Origin: JAWLHA01 sp041690535
GTDB lineage: Bacteria; Pseudomonadota; Gammaproteobacteria; Thiohalomonadales; Thiohalomonadaceae
Assembly (NCBI GenBank): GCA_041690535.1
Contig: JAWLHA010000007.1
Coordinates: 37,888 to 101,887, forward strand
Direction: 5' to 3'
DNA: 64,000 nt
The translations under genes were made by a program, and so were the position numbers. Numbering within the stretch: position 1 is the stretch's first letter; every line of letters begins with the position of its first letter. Below, one piece after another: positions 1 to 6,297 of the stretch. A model generated the notes under the pieces. The model was given only the letters and a program-made list of their open reading frames with translations, made no database searches and had not been told where the DNA came from.

Positions 1-2
1 CT

Positions 3-755
3 CTGCGCGTCGACTACCCTGATACGCCAACCATTGAGACCGAATCGTTGCAGGCCAACATGAACGACTACCTGATTGTCGATGTGCGCTCGGCCTACGA
101 ATACGACACCTTGCATATCTACAACGCCGTCAACGTACCGCTCGCTGACCCGAGCTTCCGCCGGAGAGTCAAAGAGCTTTACGGCGCATCGCACAAACCG
201 ATTGTCACCTACTGCAATGGCGAAACCTGCCCGGTCAGTTACCAGGCGGCCCGGCTCATCAAGAGCGAGGGTATCCCCGTCCATGCCTACGATGCCGGGA
301 TCTGGCGCTGGACGCGAAACTACCCGGAAGACTCGGTTCTACTCGGGAAACGCGGCGCCGCGAAGTTGATTGCGCCTGAGCAGTTCAACGCCCGCCTGTT
401 GTCCCCAGAGGAGTTTGCCCGGAAGGTCAACGAGGGGAATCCATTGGTACTGGACGTGCGGTCGTCCAGGCAAGCGGGGGCCGGCGTCCGTCTCTGGCCC
501 TTTAAGCAGGTGAACGTTCCCCTGGGGGTTCAGGATCTCGGCCCTCACCTGCAACAAGCCGTTCGCGAGAAACGCCCGCTGCTCATCTACGACGCCAACG
601 GGCGACAGGTTCGATGGGTCCAGTACGCCATCGAGCACGCGGGCGTGTCCGACTACTTCTTCCTCGATGGCGGCGCCGCTGCGTATGAGCGCGAGCAAAT
701 GGGGGATACCTGGAAGCCGATCTCCGACACCATCTATTCCAGCGCAAACCCCTAA
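3..755 (+). CDS. Tandem rhodanese-domain protein, 5' end cut by window
   Basis: The frame is open to the left edge of the window, so the true start is outside; the first internal candidates are a TTG at 48 and an ATG at 60. Two rhodanese-like domains are visible. The first has the active-site loop CNGETC after IVTY, so it can carry a persulfide. The second begins at LVLDVRSS and has DANG where the catalytic cysteine should be, so it is probably inactive. Such tandem proteins transfer sulfane sulfur; which partner is used here cannot be seen. It lies inside the mobile element and is followed by a strong terminator, so it may be cargo. Confidence 0.8.
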   Translation: MRVDYPDTPTIETESLQANMNDYLIVDVRSAYEYDTLHIYNAVNVPLADPSFRRRVKELYGASHKPIVTYCNGETCPVSYQAARLIKSEGIPVHAYDAGIWRWTRNYPEDSVLLGKRGAAKLIAPEQFNARLLSPEEFARKVNEGNPLVLDVRSSRQAGAGVRLWPFKQVNVPLGVQDLGPHLQQAVREKRPLLIYDANGRQVRWVQYAIEHAGVSDYFFLDGGAAAYEREQMGDTWKPISDTIYSSANP

Positions 756-778
756 ATCCGCGTTCCGCATCCTCCTTC

Positions 779-800
779 AAGGCCCGCTTGCGGGCCTTTT
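779..800 (+). terminator. Intrinsic terminator after rhodanese gene
   Basis: GGCCCG-cttg-CGGGCC followed by TTTT. It closes the rhodanese transcript and precedes the first copy of the repeated leader. Confidence 0.8.
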
Positions 801-837
801 GCCGTGACCGACCATCCGCCTCGTTTCACTCGCTCCA

Positions 838-885
838 GTATGCCTTCTCGAACCCCGGCGGTTTGCCGGCAAGCGGAGAGAAGTC
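838..885 (+). promoter_or_regulatory. Repeated SD-sequestering leader, copy 1
   Basis: GTATG, then outer stem CTTCTC (844-849) pairing with GAGAAG (878-883) next to the start codon, conserved GAACCCC, and inner hairpin CCGGC/GCCGG. Preceded by TTTCACT. Confidence 0.75.
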
Positions 886-1239
886 ATGTATTACGCAGCG
901 CTGTTCGAGAACAACCGGCCGCATCCACGTTTCGGACTGGACGGTAACGGCCCGATCATCATGGAGACGGAGCTGTCGAAGGCCACTGAAACGGACGTGG
1001 CGAGATACTTGGCAACCTACAACGACTCGGAAGGACTTGGGCGCGGACAGGTGGTGAAGATCGAGCCGGTCGAAGCCATTGGTCCTACGGGGTTGTACGT
1101 CATCATGGACGACTACGGTCCCGAAGCCATCCTGTTCGAGACGTACTTGAAGGATACGACCCCCGTCCTGGCCCAGGCGCGTCTGGAGCGTCTCTCCAGA
1201 CAGCGTAAATGCCGGGTCGGCCGCCTGCTGTTCTCGTAA
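886..1239 (+). CDS. Hypothetical protein, 117 aa, leader-controlled
   Basis: No family is recognised. The protein is soluble, starts MYYAALFENN and has an acidic middle section. The ATG at 886 is chosen because it directly follows the purine-rich 3' arm of leader copy 1. The gene is a single-gene unit between two terminators, as are most genes in this array. Confidence 0.75.
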   Translation: MYYAALFENNRPHPRFGLDGNGPIIMETELSKATETDVARYLATYNDSEGLGRGQVVKIEPVEAIGPTGLYVIMDDYGPEAILFETYLKDTTPVLAQARLERLSRQRKCRVGRLLFS

Positions 1240-1244
1240 ATTCA

Positions 1245-1270
1245 GGGCCCCCTTTCTTGGGGGCCTTTCT
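1245..1270 (+). terminator. Intrinsic terminator
   Basis: GGCCCCC-tttctt-GGGGGCC followed by TTTCT. Confidence 0.8.
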
Positions 1271-1350
1271 CCCACCCACCAGGCGCCGCCCCTCTCGGTC
1301 CGACCCAAGATGTCAGGGAATGAAAAGCTGAGTCACCCTTCACTCCCCCC

Positions 1351-1402
1351 GGTAGGTTCTCCCGAACCCGGCAACCCTGCCGTCACCACCAGGAGAACCT
1401 CT
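1351..1402 (+). promoter_or_regulatory. Repeated SD-sequestering leader, copy 2
   Basis: GGTAGG variant. The outer stem is the longest of the set: GGTTCTCC (1355-1362) with GGAGAACC (1392-1399), 8 perfect pairs covering the Shine-Dalgarno. The inner hairpin is CGGCA/TGCCG. Confidence 0.8.
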
Positions 1403-1672
1403 ATGCCTCGCGTCCTTATCGTCGGCGGAACACTGCCATCCTCTGTGCTTCGACAGATCGCCGTCTCGTTGGCGGTATCGGGGCACTTGCCCACCATCTG
1501 CGTTGCCGGGGGCGGTGATGTCGCAGAGCGTCCGAACCAACGGCTTCCCGCAGAACTGATTCCTGTGAGGGCCCTGCGACACCCTGATGATGTCGTGCTG
1601 CCGGCCCTGCACCCCAGACCCGAGCCTCACTACCGGGCGTTGGAACGCGGGAGACGCCGCTGGCGCCGATAA
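1403..1672 (+). CDS. Hypothetical protein, 89 aa
   Basis: The frame is open from 1310, but the ATG at 1403 (MPRVLIVGGT) follows the leader's GGAGAACC and is the likely start. The N-terminus looks like a beta strand plus glycine turn (VLIVGG), and the C-terminus is very arginine-rich (GRRRWRR). No family is recognised. Confidence 0.65.
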   Translation: MPRVLIVGGTLPSSVLRQIAVSLAVSGHLPTICVAGGGDVAERPNQRLPAELIPVRALRHPDDVVLPALHPRPEPHYRALERGRRRWRR

Positions 1673-1680
1673 ACCCTTCC

Positions 1681-1706
1681 AGCCCTCCCGTTGGGAGGGC
1701 TCCTTA
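1681..1706 (+). terminator. Intrinsic terminator
   Basis: AGCCCTCCC-gtt-GGGAGGGCT followed by CCTTACTT. Confidence 0.7.
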
Positions 1707-1735
1707 CTTCGGCCCGCCAGAGAGTCTCATGGCCA

Positions 1736-1768
1736 CAAAAAAACCCGGCCCCATGAAGGCGACCGGGT
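1736..1768 (-). terminator. Intrinsic terminator of the minus-strand DUF2958-like gene
   Basis: Read on the minus strand: ACCCGG...CCGGGT followed by a run of seven T. It lies just beyond the stop codon of the 1775-2188 gene. Confidence 0.75.
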
Positions 1769-1774
1769 AGTGAA

Positions 1775-2188
1775 TCACTGCTGTAGGTTGCGCTTGATCT
1801 CGCCGAGGGAGGTCGGCTGCCAGTGCAGGTCAAGCTCGACGCCGGCTGCGACCAGTTCCCGAATGCTGATGTAGCCGAGTTCCGGCCCCGTCCCGAGGTC
1901 CACCAAACCAAACGCCTGAATGGTCCCATCACCCTCCATATCCTTTTCGGTGATGTACCAGTTGGCCCCGCCCCTAAAGTAGTGCAGGTGGGCAACGGCC
2001 TTGTCTCCCATGCCGTCTTGCCCGTAGGTGGTCGGTATTCCATGGATCACCTTCTCCAGCTCCAAGAGCTTGCTTTCGAAGAACTCGCTCTCTTCTCCGC
2101 GCATCCCTCGAAGGATGACGGCCATCTCCGAATTGGGCATGAAAGGTACGGCCAGGCTGGCAGCTCGTGCGATCTGTCGTGCGCTCAC
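1775..2188 (-). CDS. DUF2958-like protein
   Basis: 137 aa from a GTG at 2188, chosen because it follows AGGAGGAGAAC of a minus-strand leader copy; upstream codons in frame would run back through the leader hairpin. The arrangement KAVAHLHYF, WYITEKD, then ELGYISIREL matches the pattern of DUF2958 proteins found on plasmids and mobile elements: a strand with a tryptophan, an E-x-D turn and a GY-S-EL ending. The function of that family is unknown. It is followed by its own terminator. Confidence 0.65.
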   Translation of the reverse strand: MSARQIARAASLAVPFMPNSEMAVILRGMRGEESEFFESKLLELEKVIHGIPTTYGQDGMGDKAVAHLHYFRGGANWYITEKDMEGDGTIQAFGLVDLGTGPELGYISIRELVAAGVELDLHWQPTSLGEIKRNLQQ

Positions 2189-2241
2189 GTTCTGTTCTCC
2201 TCCTAGACCGGCGAATGTGCCGGGGTTCGAGGGGACATACC
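2189..2241 (-). promoter_or_regulatory. Repeated leader, minus-strand copy for DUF2958-like gene
   Basis: On the minus strand: GGTATGTCCCCTCGAACCCC, then inner hairpin CCGGC/GCCGG, then AGGAGGAGAAC and GTG. The outer pairing is weaker here (CCTC/GAGG, four pairs). Confidence 0.7.
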
Positions 2242-2294
2242 GGGTTTGGTGAAACGCTTCGCACAGAAAGCCTGTTGATCCTTTCACTCCGCTC

Positions 2295-2417
2295 GGTATG
2301 TACCCTCGAAGGCAGCACCTTGCTGTCCGTTGCGAGCGTCGCGCAAAGGGGACTGGACGATAGTGCAAAGCGGAAATGCCGCGCAGCAATACAGGAACCA
2401 AGAGCGTACGCTGGTAA
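2295..2417 (+). ncRNA. Orphan leader copy with short downstream RNA
   Basis: TTTCACTCCGCTCGGTATG matches the upstream part of the other leaders, followed by CCCTCGAA and an inner hairpin CAGCA/TGCTG. GAACCC is degenerate and no Shine-Dalgarno follows. About 100 nt later comes a strong terminator. The only reading frame in between is a 13-codon ORF (2376-2417, MPRSNTGTKSVRW) without a good ribosome binding site. It may be a non-coding RNA or a decayed unit. Confidence 0.4.
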
Positions 2418-2424
2418 ACCCTTC

Positions 2425-2455
2425 AAAAACCCCTCCTTGTGAGGGGTTTTTCTTT
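2425..2455 (+). terminator. Strong intrinsic terminator
   Basis: AAAAACCCCTC-cttgt-GAGGGGTTTTT. The A-tract and T-tract make it usable in both directions. Confidence 0.85.
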
Positions 2456-2464
2456 GGGGGCAAG

Positions 2465-2494
2465 AAAAAGCCCGGCACTCGTGCGAGTCCGGGC
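2465..2494 (-). terminator. radC terminator
   Basis: Minus strand GCCCGGACTCG-ca-CGAGTGCCGGGC (one G-T pair) followed by TTTTTC, just after the radC stop. Confidence 0.85.
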
Positions 2495-2502
2495 GTTTGA
2501 AG

Positions 2503-3021
2503 TTACAGCAGTCTGCGCTCGGCCATGCTGACAATGGAATCATGCCCGACGACCATGTGGTCAAGAACTCGGATATCCACCATCCCCAGCGCCTCCTTTA
2601 GCCGTCGAGTCAGACGCTCGTCGGCTTCGCTGGGCTCGGGGACGCCCGATGGGTGGTTGTGCGCGAAGATGCACGCAACTGCCCGATGACGAAGGGCGGA
2701 GGTCACGACCTCCCGAGGATGGACAGAAGCTCCATCGACTGTCCCCCGGAACATCTCCTCAAAGGCGAGCACCCGATGCCTTGTGTCAAGCCACAGAACA
2801 GCAAACACCTCATGGTTGTAGCCTGCCAGCTTCAGTCGCAAGTAGGCCCTCGTCGCATCCGGGGATCGGATCGGCGCATCGGCCTCTTCGCCCCGCTTGA
2901 GCCGGCGTTCGAGGATGGCCAGTGCCTGGTTGATGATCGCCTGCTCGTTTGCCGGGCCGTAGCTGGTCGCATTCTCCTGCACCTGCCAAAGCGGCAGAGC
3001 TGCTGCTGATGAGTTCTTCAT
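2503..3021 (-). CDS. radC: RadC-like JAB-domain protein (MPN+ metalloprotease fold)
   Basis: 172 aa. The C-terminal two thirds carry the JAB motif: E in FEEMFRGT, then AHNHPSGVPEPS...D, the zinc ligands of the MPN+ fold, and a DHMVVGHD ending. The usual N-terminal helix-hairpin-helix of chromosomal RadC is missing, as is typical of the short RadC proteins on plasmids and islands. The role in the element is unknown; an older DNA-repair label for RadC is not secure. The start at 3021 (MKNSS) follows GAGGAG of its leader; an upstream in-frame ATG at 3045 would lie inside the hairpin. Confidence 0.9.
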   Translation of the reverse strand: MKNSSAAALPLWQVQENATSYGPANEQAIINQALAILERRLKRGEEADAPIRSPDATRAYLRLKLAGYNHEVFAVLWLDTRHRVLAFEEMFRGTVDGASVHPREVVTSALRHRAVACIFAHNHPSGVPEPSEADERLTRRLKEALGMVDIRVLDHMVVGHDSIVSMAERRLL

Positions 3022-3070
3022 TGGGCTCTCCTCAAGTTCCGTCAACCGACGGGGTTCAAAAGGGCATACC
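3022..3070 (-). promoter_or_regulatory. Repeated leader, minus-strand copy for radC
   Basis: Minus strand GGTATGCCCTTTTGAACCCC, inner hairpin CCGTC-ggtt-GACGG (a compensated variant of CCGGC/GCCGG), then GAGGAG before ATG. The outer pairing CTTTT/AGGAG uses G-U pairs. Confidence 0.75.
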
Positions 3071-3101
3071 CAGGCGGGTGAAACCCGCTTTCACTCGCAT
3101 C

Positions 3102-3149
3102 GGTATGAAGGAGCGAACCCCAGCATTCGCTGGCTCCAAGGAGAACCCG
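3102..3149 (+). promoter_or_regulatory. Repeated leader copy, divergent from radC leader
   Basis: GGTATGAAGGAGCGAACCCC with inner hairpin CCAGC-attc-GCTGG. Here GGAG pairs with CTCC directly after the hairpin, which leaves the AAGGAG ribosome site free. Only about 30 bp separate it from the radC leader on the other strand. Confidence 0.65.
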
Positions 3150-3464
3150 ATGGAACTGGAACGGCATTTTGTGTCCGACTACCAGGGCTGTTCCGATTAC
3201 CGGCTGCCCGGCCTGCCAGGGCGCGTATCGCTCCACTACCTGAGCGCGCAACACTGCTATCCCCAAACGGAACCGCAGTTGGTGGGGACGGTGGTCAATG
3301 GTCCTAACCCGGTCCCCGAAGACCTGCTGCAAGCCTTTCGGGACCACATGAAGTCCTATGCGGAGCTGTTGCCTGAAGTGAAGGCTCGCTGGGTCTTTGG
3401 CCTGGTAACCGCCAAGTGGTACCCGGCGCTCGGCTGGGTCCGCTGTGAACCGGTGACCGCTTAG
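3150..3464 (+). CDS. Hypothetical protein, 104 aa
   Basis: Starts MELERHFVSD after AAGGAGAACCCG. It is soluble with several aromatic residues and a central VGTVVNGPNPVP turn. No family is recognised. It is a single-gene unit of the array. Confidence 0.7.
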   Translation: MELERHFVSDYQGCSDYRLPGLPGRVSLHYLSAQHCYPQTEPQLVGTVVNGPNPVPEDLLQAFRDHMKSYAELLPEVKARWVFGLVTAKWYPALGWVRCEPVTA

Positions 3465-3474
3465 CCCTCTTCAC

Positions 3475-3500
3475 GCCCCTTCTCGGAGGGGCTTTCTCTT
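3475..3500 (+). terminator. Intrinsic terminator (array type)
   Basis: GCCCCTtctcggAGGGGC followed by TTTCTCTTT; this is the near-identical terminator used throughout the array. Confidence 0.8.
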
Positions 3501-3511
3501 TCACCCCTCCC

Positions 3512-3563
3512 GGTAGGTCTCCTCGAACCCCGGTCTTTTCCCGGCTTGTTGAGGAGAACTGCA
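3512..3563 (+). promoter_or_regulatory. Repeated SD-sequestering leader
   Basis: GGTAGGTCTCCTCGAACCCC. The outer stem TCTCCTC/GAGGAGA has seven perfect pairs over the Shine-Dalgarno; the inner hairpin is CCGG/CCGG. Confidence 0.8.
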
Positions 3564-3989
3564 ATGCCCTACTTCTCCGTACTGGTAACTCGCGACGCCA
3601 CTGAGAGCGCCGTCATCCCGGTTTCGACGGTCGACCCCTGCATAGCGAACGTGAATGCTATGGCGCTGGAACTGGCGGTCTTGCCTGAACACCAGCACCG
3701 CTTCACGGTTGACGAGGGTAATGACCACGAACCGTATCTTGGTGACGAACGTAACGCCGCAGACGAGATTGACGAGGAGCGATACTTGGCACTAATCGGC
3801 CAAGGTCCGTCATCACTCTCGAAGGAGGCATTGCTTCGTTTGCTAACGGCAATCGACGAAATGTTTACCGATGACGCGAACTGGTCGGTTGCCGATCTCG
3901 ACGGTTACTGCGAGGTTGCCGAGGCCGTGGGACACACCCCCGAAGAAAAGGCTTTGACCTGTCGCGACAACGAACCAACGGACGACTAA
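3564..3989 (+). CDS. Hypothetical acidic protein, 141 aa
   Basis: MPYFSVLVTRDATESAVI suggests an N-terminal beta-rich domain, followed by an acidic helical half (DEIDEERYLALIG, LLRLLTAIDEMF). No family is recognised. The ATG at 3564 is preferred to the TTG at 3546, which lies inside the hairpin. Confidence 0.7.
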   Translation: MPYFSVLVTRDATESAVIPVSTVDPCIANVNAMALELAVLPEHQHRFTVDEGNDHEPYLGDERNAADEIDEERYLALIGQGPSSLSKEALLRLLTAIDEMFTDDANWSVADLDGYCEVAEAVGHTPEEKALTCRDNEPTDD

Positions 3990-3997
3990 CCTTCCCC

Positions 3998-4022
3998 AGC
4001 CCCTCCTCGGAGGGGCTTTCTA
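3998..4022 (+). terminator. Intrinsic terminator (array type)
   Basis: AGCCCCTCCTCGGAGGGGCT followed by TTCTATTT. Confidence 0.8.
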
Positions 4023-4102
4023 TTTCACCCCCTCGTTCCCCCTCGAATCCCCCGTGGTCATGAACCACCGCCGCTTTTCATGGCGGGGGTTGCATCGGGG
4101 GC

Positions 4103-4152
4103 GGTATGCCCCTAGTGAACCCCGGCAATTCGCCGGTCAGAGGAGAACTGTC
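4103..4152 (+). promoter_or_regulatory. Repeated leader copy
   Basis: GGTATGCCCCTAGTGAACCCC, inner hairpin CCGGC/GCCGG, AGAGGAGAAC before ATG. The outer pairing is imperfect in this copy. Confidence 0.65.
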
Positions 4153-4449
4153 ATGACGCAGGTCACGCAAATCGACGCCATCACCGAAGGCGAGCTGTTC
4201 AGCCTCCTTCGGGATGGCTACCTCGTTGAGTTCGAGGACGGGAAGTGCCGCATTGGCACCGATGGGGTCTTCATTGCAGGGGACAATGCCTACGGGCTGT
4301 CCGCCTTCGCCGACACCCTCACCCCTGGCGGCTGCCATCGGGCGTTGGAATGGACTCGGCGCCAGGCAGCCAACCGCCACGCCGAACGTCGCCACGTCGT
4401 CAACCAACAGAGGTTGCAGCAGAGGCAAGAAACGGCCTTCGCACAGTGA
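4153..4449 (+). CDS. Hypothetical protein, 98 aa
   Basis: The N-terminal 60 residues are acidic with a strand-rich look (GYLVEFEDGKCRIGTDGVFI). The C-terminal 40 are basic and glutamine-rich (NQQRLQQRQE). No family is recognised. The 63 bases before its leader contain an additional imperfect hairpin (GAACCACC... and CCGCCGC...). Confidence 0.65.
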   Translation: MTQVTQIDAITEGELFSLLRDGYLVEFEDGKCRIGTDGVFIAGDNAYGLSAFADTLTPGGCHRALEWTRRQAANRHAERRHVVNQQRLQQRQETAFAQ

Positions 4450-4463
4450 ACGGCCGCATTTCC

Positions 4464-4489
4464 AAGCCCCTCTTCGGAGGGGCTCTTTC
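4464..4489 (+). terminator. Intrinsic terminator (array type)
   Basis: AAGCCCCTCTTCGGAGGGGCT followed by CTTTC. Confidence 0.8.
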
Positions 4490-4498
4490 ATCCCCCCC

Positions 4499-4551
4499 GG
4501 TATGTCTCTGCGAACCCCGGCATTTTGCCGGCCAACCTTGGGAGACACTGC
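4499..4551 (+). promoter_or_regulatory. Repeated SD-sequestering leader
   Basis: GGTATGTCTCTGCGAACCCC. The outer stem TGTCTC/GAGACA has six perfect pairs; the inner hairpin is CCGGC/GCCGG. The ribosome site (GGGAGA) has changed together with its partner strand. Confidence 0.8.
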
Positions 4552-4929
4552 ATGTCGACTACATCAAACCCTCGGGCGCCCCAGCCCGGCGAGGCACACC
4601 ACCTGTTCTACGCCCATCTGCTGGAAGGCGGAAAGGTCTATCGGGACGATCCGCTCAACGGCGTGAAAGAGGTACTTTCCCTTGAGTCACTGGAGGGGAA
4701 TGCGGCGAAGGTCATCTATTACGGTTATCGCAACCTCGAACTGATGCACACCTACCAGATCAGCTATGTCGGCAACGACGGGTTGGAGCGGGAGATGGAG
4801 TTCGAGGGCACGCAGTCGCAGTTGGAGGCGCACATTACCGCTCTGGAGGAGCATGGCTGTCACTCGTTCAGTGCCTATGCCCCGTCCGGGTCGTGCGTCT
4901 ACGCCGACGGCGCGCCCACCGCAGGGTAG
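4552..4929 (+). CDS. Hypothetical protein, 125 aa
   Basis: Starts MSTTSNPRAP after GGGAGACACTGC. A mixed alpha/beta soluble protein with VIYYGYRNLELMHTYQIS in the middle and a cysteine-containing tail. No family is recognised. Confidence 0.7.
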   Translation: MSTTSNPRAPQPGEAHHLFYAHLLEGGKVYRDDPLNGVKEVLSLESLEGNAAKVIYYGYRNLELMHTYQISYVGNDGLEREMEFEGTQSQLEAHITALEEHGCHSFSAYAPSGSCVYADGAPTAG

Positions 4930-4943
4930 CGCTCCTGCCATTC

Positions 4944-4969
4944 AAGCCCCGGCTCGCCGGGGCTTTTCA
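4944..4969 (+). terminator. Intrinsic terminator
   Basis: AAGCCCCGG-ctcg-CCGGGGCTTTTC; a stem variant of the array type. Confidence 0.8.
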
Positions 4970-4982
4970 TTGCACTGCTCCC

Positions 4983-5028
4983 GGTATGTCTCTCCGAACC
5001 CCGGCATCGGGCCGGATTGGAGAAGACG
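4983..5028 (+). promoter_or_regulatory. Repeated SD-sequestering leader
   Basis: GGTATGTCTCTCCGAACCCC, outer stem TCTCC/GGAGA, inner hairpin CCGGC/GCCGG. Confidence 0.75.
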
Positions 5029-5430
5029 ATGAAGCTAAATCAAGTTGACGCGCTGGGCCTGTCGGCAGGGACTTTGGAGGCAATGGAGGTGGATGCGACC
5101 GCCCTGGTCGTTCAGGACGAATTCCGTCGCCGCTGCCCCCCCGGTGATCGCTCCAACTACTGCGAGAGGGCTATCTCACGGCTGGTTGGTTTGGAAATCC
5201 CGTGGTACACCGAGCACAACATCCAGCACGAGACCATCAAGCAGTTCGTGAACATCACCTGTCCCCGGTGTCTGATGGCCATGAAGGCTTCTGGAGGCGG
5301 CGGAAGCGGCAACACAGCGTACGTGCGTTACCGCTGCTCCTGCGGCAACCAAGCCACCTTGGCGGTACCTGCCGAAAGCGCCCTCGCCTTCGACCCCTCG
5401 GACTGCACATCGGATGTGAAAGCCGCTTGA
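5029..5430 (+). CDS. Hypothetical zinc-ribbon protein, 133 aa
   Basis: The C-terminal half has two cysteine knuckles, CPRC and CSCG, separated by a glycine-rich linker (GGGGSGN), which fits a zinc ribbon. The N-terminal half is helical with SNYCERAISRLVG. Function unknown. Start chosen by the leader's GGAGAAG. Confidence 0.7.
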   Translation: MKLNQVDALGLSAGTLEAMEVDATALVVQDEFRRRCPPGDRSNYCERAISRLVGLEIPWYTEHNIQHETIKQFVNITCPRCLMAMKASGGGGSGNTAYVRYRCSCGNQATLAVPAESALAFDPSDCTSDVKAA

Positions 5431-5439
5431 CCCTTTCCC

Positions 5440-5464
5440 CGCCCCTCTTCGGAGGGGCTCTTTC
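5440..5464 (+). terminator. Intrinsic terminator (array type)
   Basis: CGCCCCTCTTCGGAGGGGC followed by TCTTTC. Confidence 0.8.
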
Positions 5465-5472
5465 ATCCTCTC

Positions 5473-5521
5473 GGTATGTCTCCTTGAACCCCAACATCCG
5501 TTGGAACAACGAGGAGACCCC
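5473..5521 (+). promoter_or_regulatory. Repeated SD-sequestering leader
   Basis: GGTATGTCTCCTTGAACCCC. The outer stem GTCTCCT/AGGAGAC has seven pairs; the inner hairpin is CCAAC-atcc-GTTGG, a compensated variant. Confidence 0.8.
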
Positions 5522-5815
5522 ATGAAAATGTTGCTGGCCGTAAACGGCGTGTCAGGTGCCGCCTTTGCCGTGCGGCACGTCCCGACCGGCGAGAGATATG
5601 GTCTCAACCTGTCTCTGGTCAACGAAGGTCCGGCGATGCAGGAATTCTACGACACCCGCTATCCGCACACCGAACTTGGTCAATTTGTGACTCGGTACCG
5701 GGTCGATACGCTGCGCGAGCATGAAGGCGGTTTGGACCTCGTCGGTGACGTTCGTGCGTGGAGGGTGACTGCCGAGGGAATGAAGGCGCTGCGCAAGGTC
5801 ATTCAAACGCTTTGA
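5522..5815 (+). CDS. Hypothetical protein, 97 aa
   Basis: Starts MKMLLAVNGV. The spacing of LTFRYTD-like elements (GERYGLNLSLVN, FYDTRYPHTELGQFVTRY) recalls small antirestriction-type or LPD-like proteins of mobile elements, but no family can be named with confidence. Confidence 0.65.
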   Translation: MKMLLAVNGVSGAAFAVRHVPTGERYGLNLSLVNEGPAMQEFYDTRYPHTELGQFVTRYRVDTLREHEGGLDLVGDVRAWRVTAEGMKALRKVIQTL

Positions 5816-5826
5816 TAGCCATTCTG

Positions 5827-5848
5827 GCCCCGGTTCGCCGGGGCTTTC
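5827..5848 (+). terminator. Intrinsic terminator
   Basis: GCCCCGG-ttcg-CCGGGGC followed by TTTCG. Confidence 0.75.
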
Positions 5849-5862
5849 GTTTCACCCCCTCC

Positions 5863-5913
5863 GGTATGTCTCCTCGAACCCCAACGCCCGTTGGAACGCA
5901 CAGGAGAACCCCT
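5863..5913 (+). promoter_or_regulatory. Repeated SD-sequestering leader
   Basis: GGTATGTCTCCTCGAACCCC, outer stem TCTCCT/AGGAGA, inner hairpin CCAAC-gccc-GTTGG. Confidence 0.8.
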
Positions 5914-6201
5914 ATGCCGTACGATATCGAACAGGAAAAGCGCAAGACAGTGCAGGAAGTCGCAGAGGCCATGCAGGCGCTGGTGAAGGCGACCAACCGC
6001 GCTGGACGCGATAAGGAGGTCGCCGAAGGACTGCTGAAGGGGCTCATCACCTCTCACCCCACCCTCCAGCAGAGCTTCATGCGGGCGCTCGTCCAGGCCC
6101 TGCCTGAGTACGCCAAACGCCCCGGTGACCTTCGGAACGAGGCGGCCCGGAACTGGGCTGGCCAGGCTGCGGAGCTGGAAGCGTGCTTTCCGTTCTACTG
6201 A
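5914..6201 (+). CDS. Hypothetical helical protein, 95 aa
   Basis: Almost wholly alpha-helical by composition: KRKTVQEVAEAMQALVKA, LLKGLITSHPTLQQSFM, then AARNWAGQAAELEACF. No family is recognised. The frame is open far upstream, but the ATG at 5914 follows the leader. Confidence 0.65.
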   Translation: MPYDIEQEKRKTVQEVAEAMQALVKATNRAGRDKEVAEGLLKGLITSHPTLQQSFMRALVQALPEYAKRPGDLRNEAARNWAGQAAELEACFPFY

Positions 6202-6209
6202 TTCACCCC

Positions 6210-6236
6210 GCCCCTCTTCGGAGGGGCATTTTTTTG
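6210..6236 (+). terminator. Intrinsic terminator (array type)
   Basis: GCCCCTCTTCGGAGGGGC followed by ATTTTTTT. Confidence 0.85.
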
Positions 6237-6240
6237 GTTC

Positions 6241-6269
6241 TTCTGGTAAATATTGTTTGTTAGTATAGT
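6241..6269 (+). promoter_or_regulatory. rdgC promoter with shared spacer motif
   Basis: -35 TTCTGG (6241-6246), a 17-bp spacer containing TAAATATTGTTTG, and -10 TATAGT (6264-6269). The spacer matches the TAAAACTTGTTTG motif in three other places of the element, in the same -35/-10 geometry in two of them. Confidence 0.6.
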
Positions 6270-6297
6270 TTCACCAAACATAATCAAGGGCTCGTCA

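Noticed and set aside
2376..2417. 13-codon peptide gene downstream of the orphan leader
   Set aside because: No convincing ribosome site; kept only as part of the orphan RNA entry.
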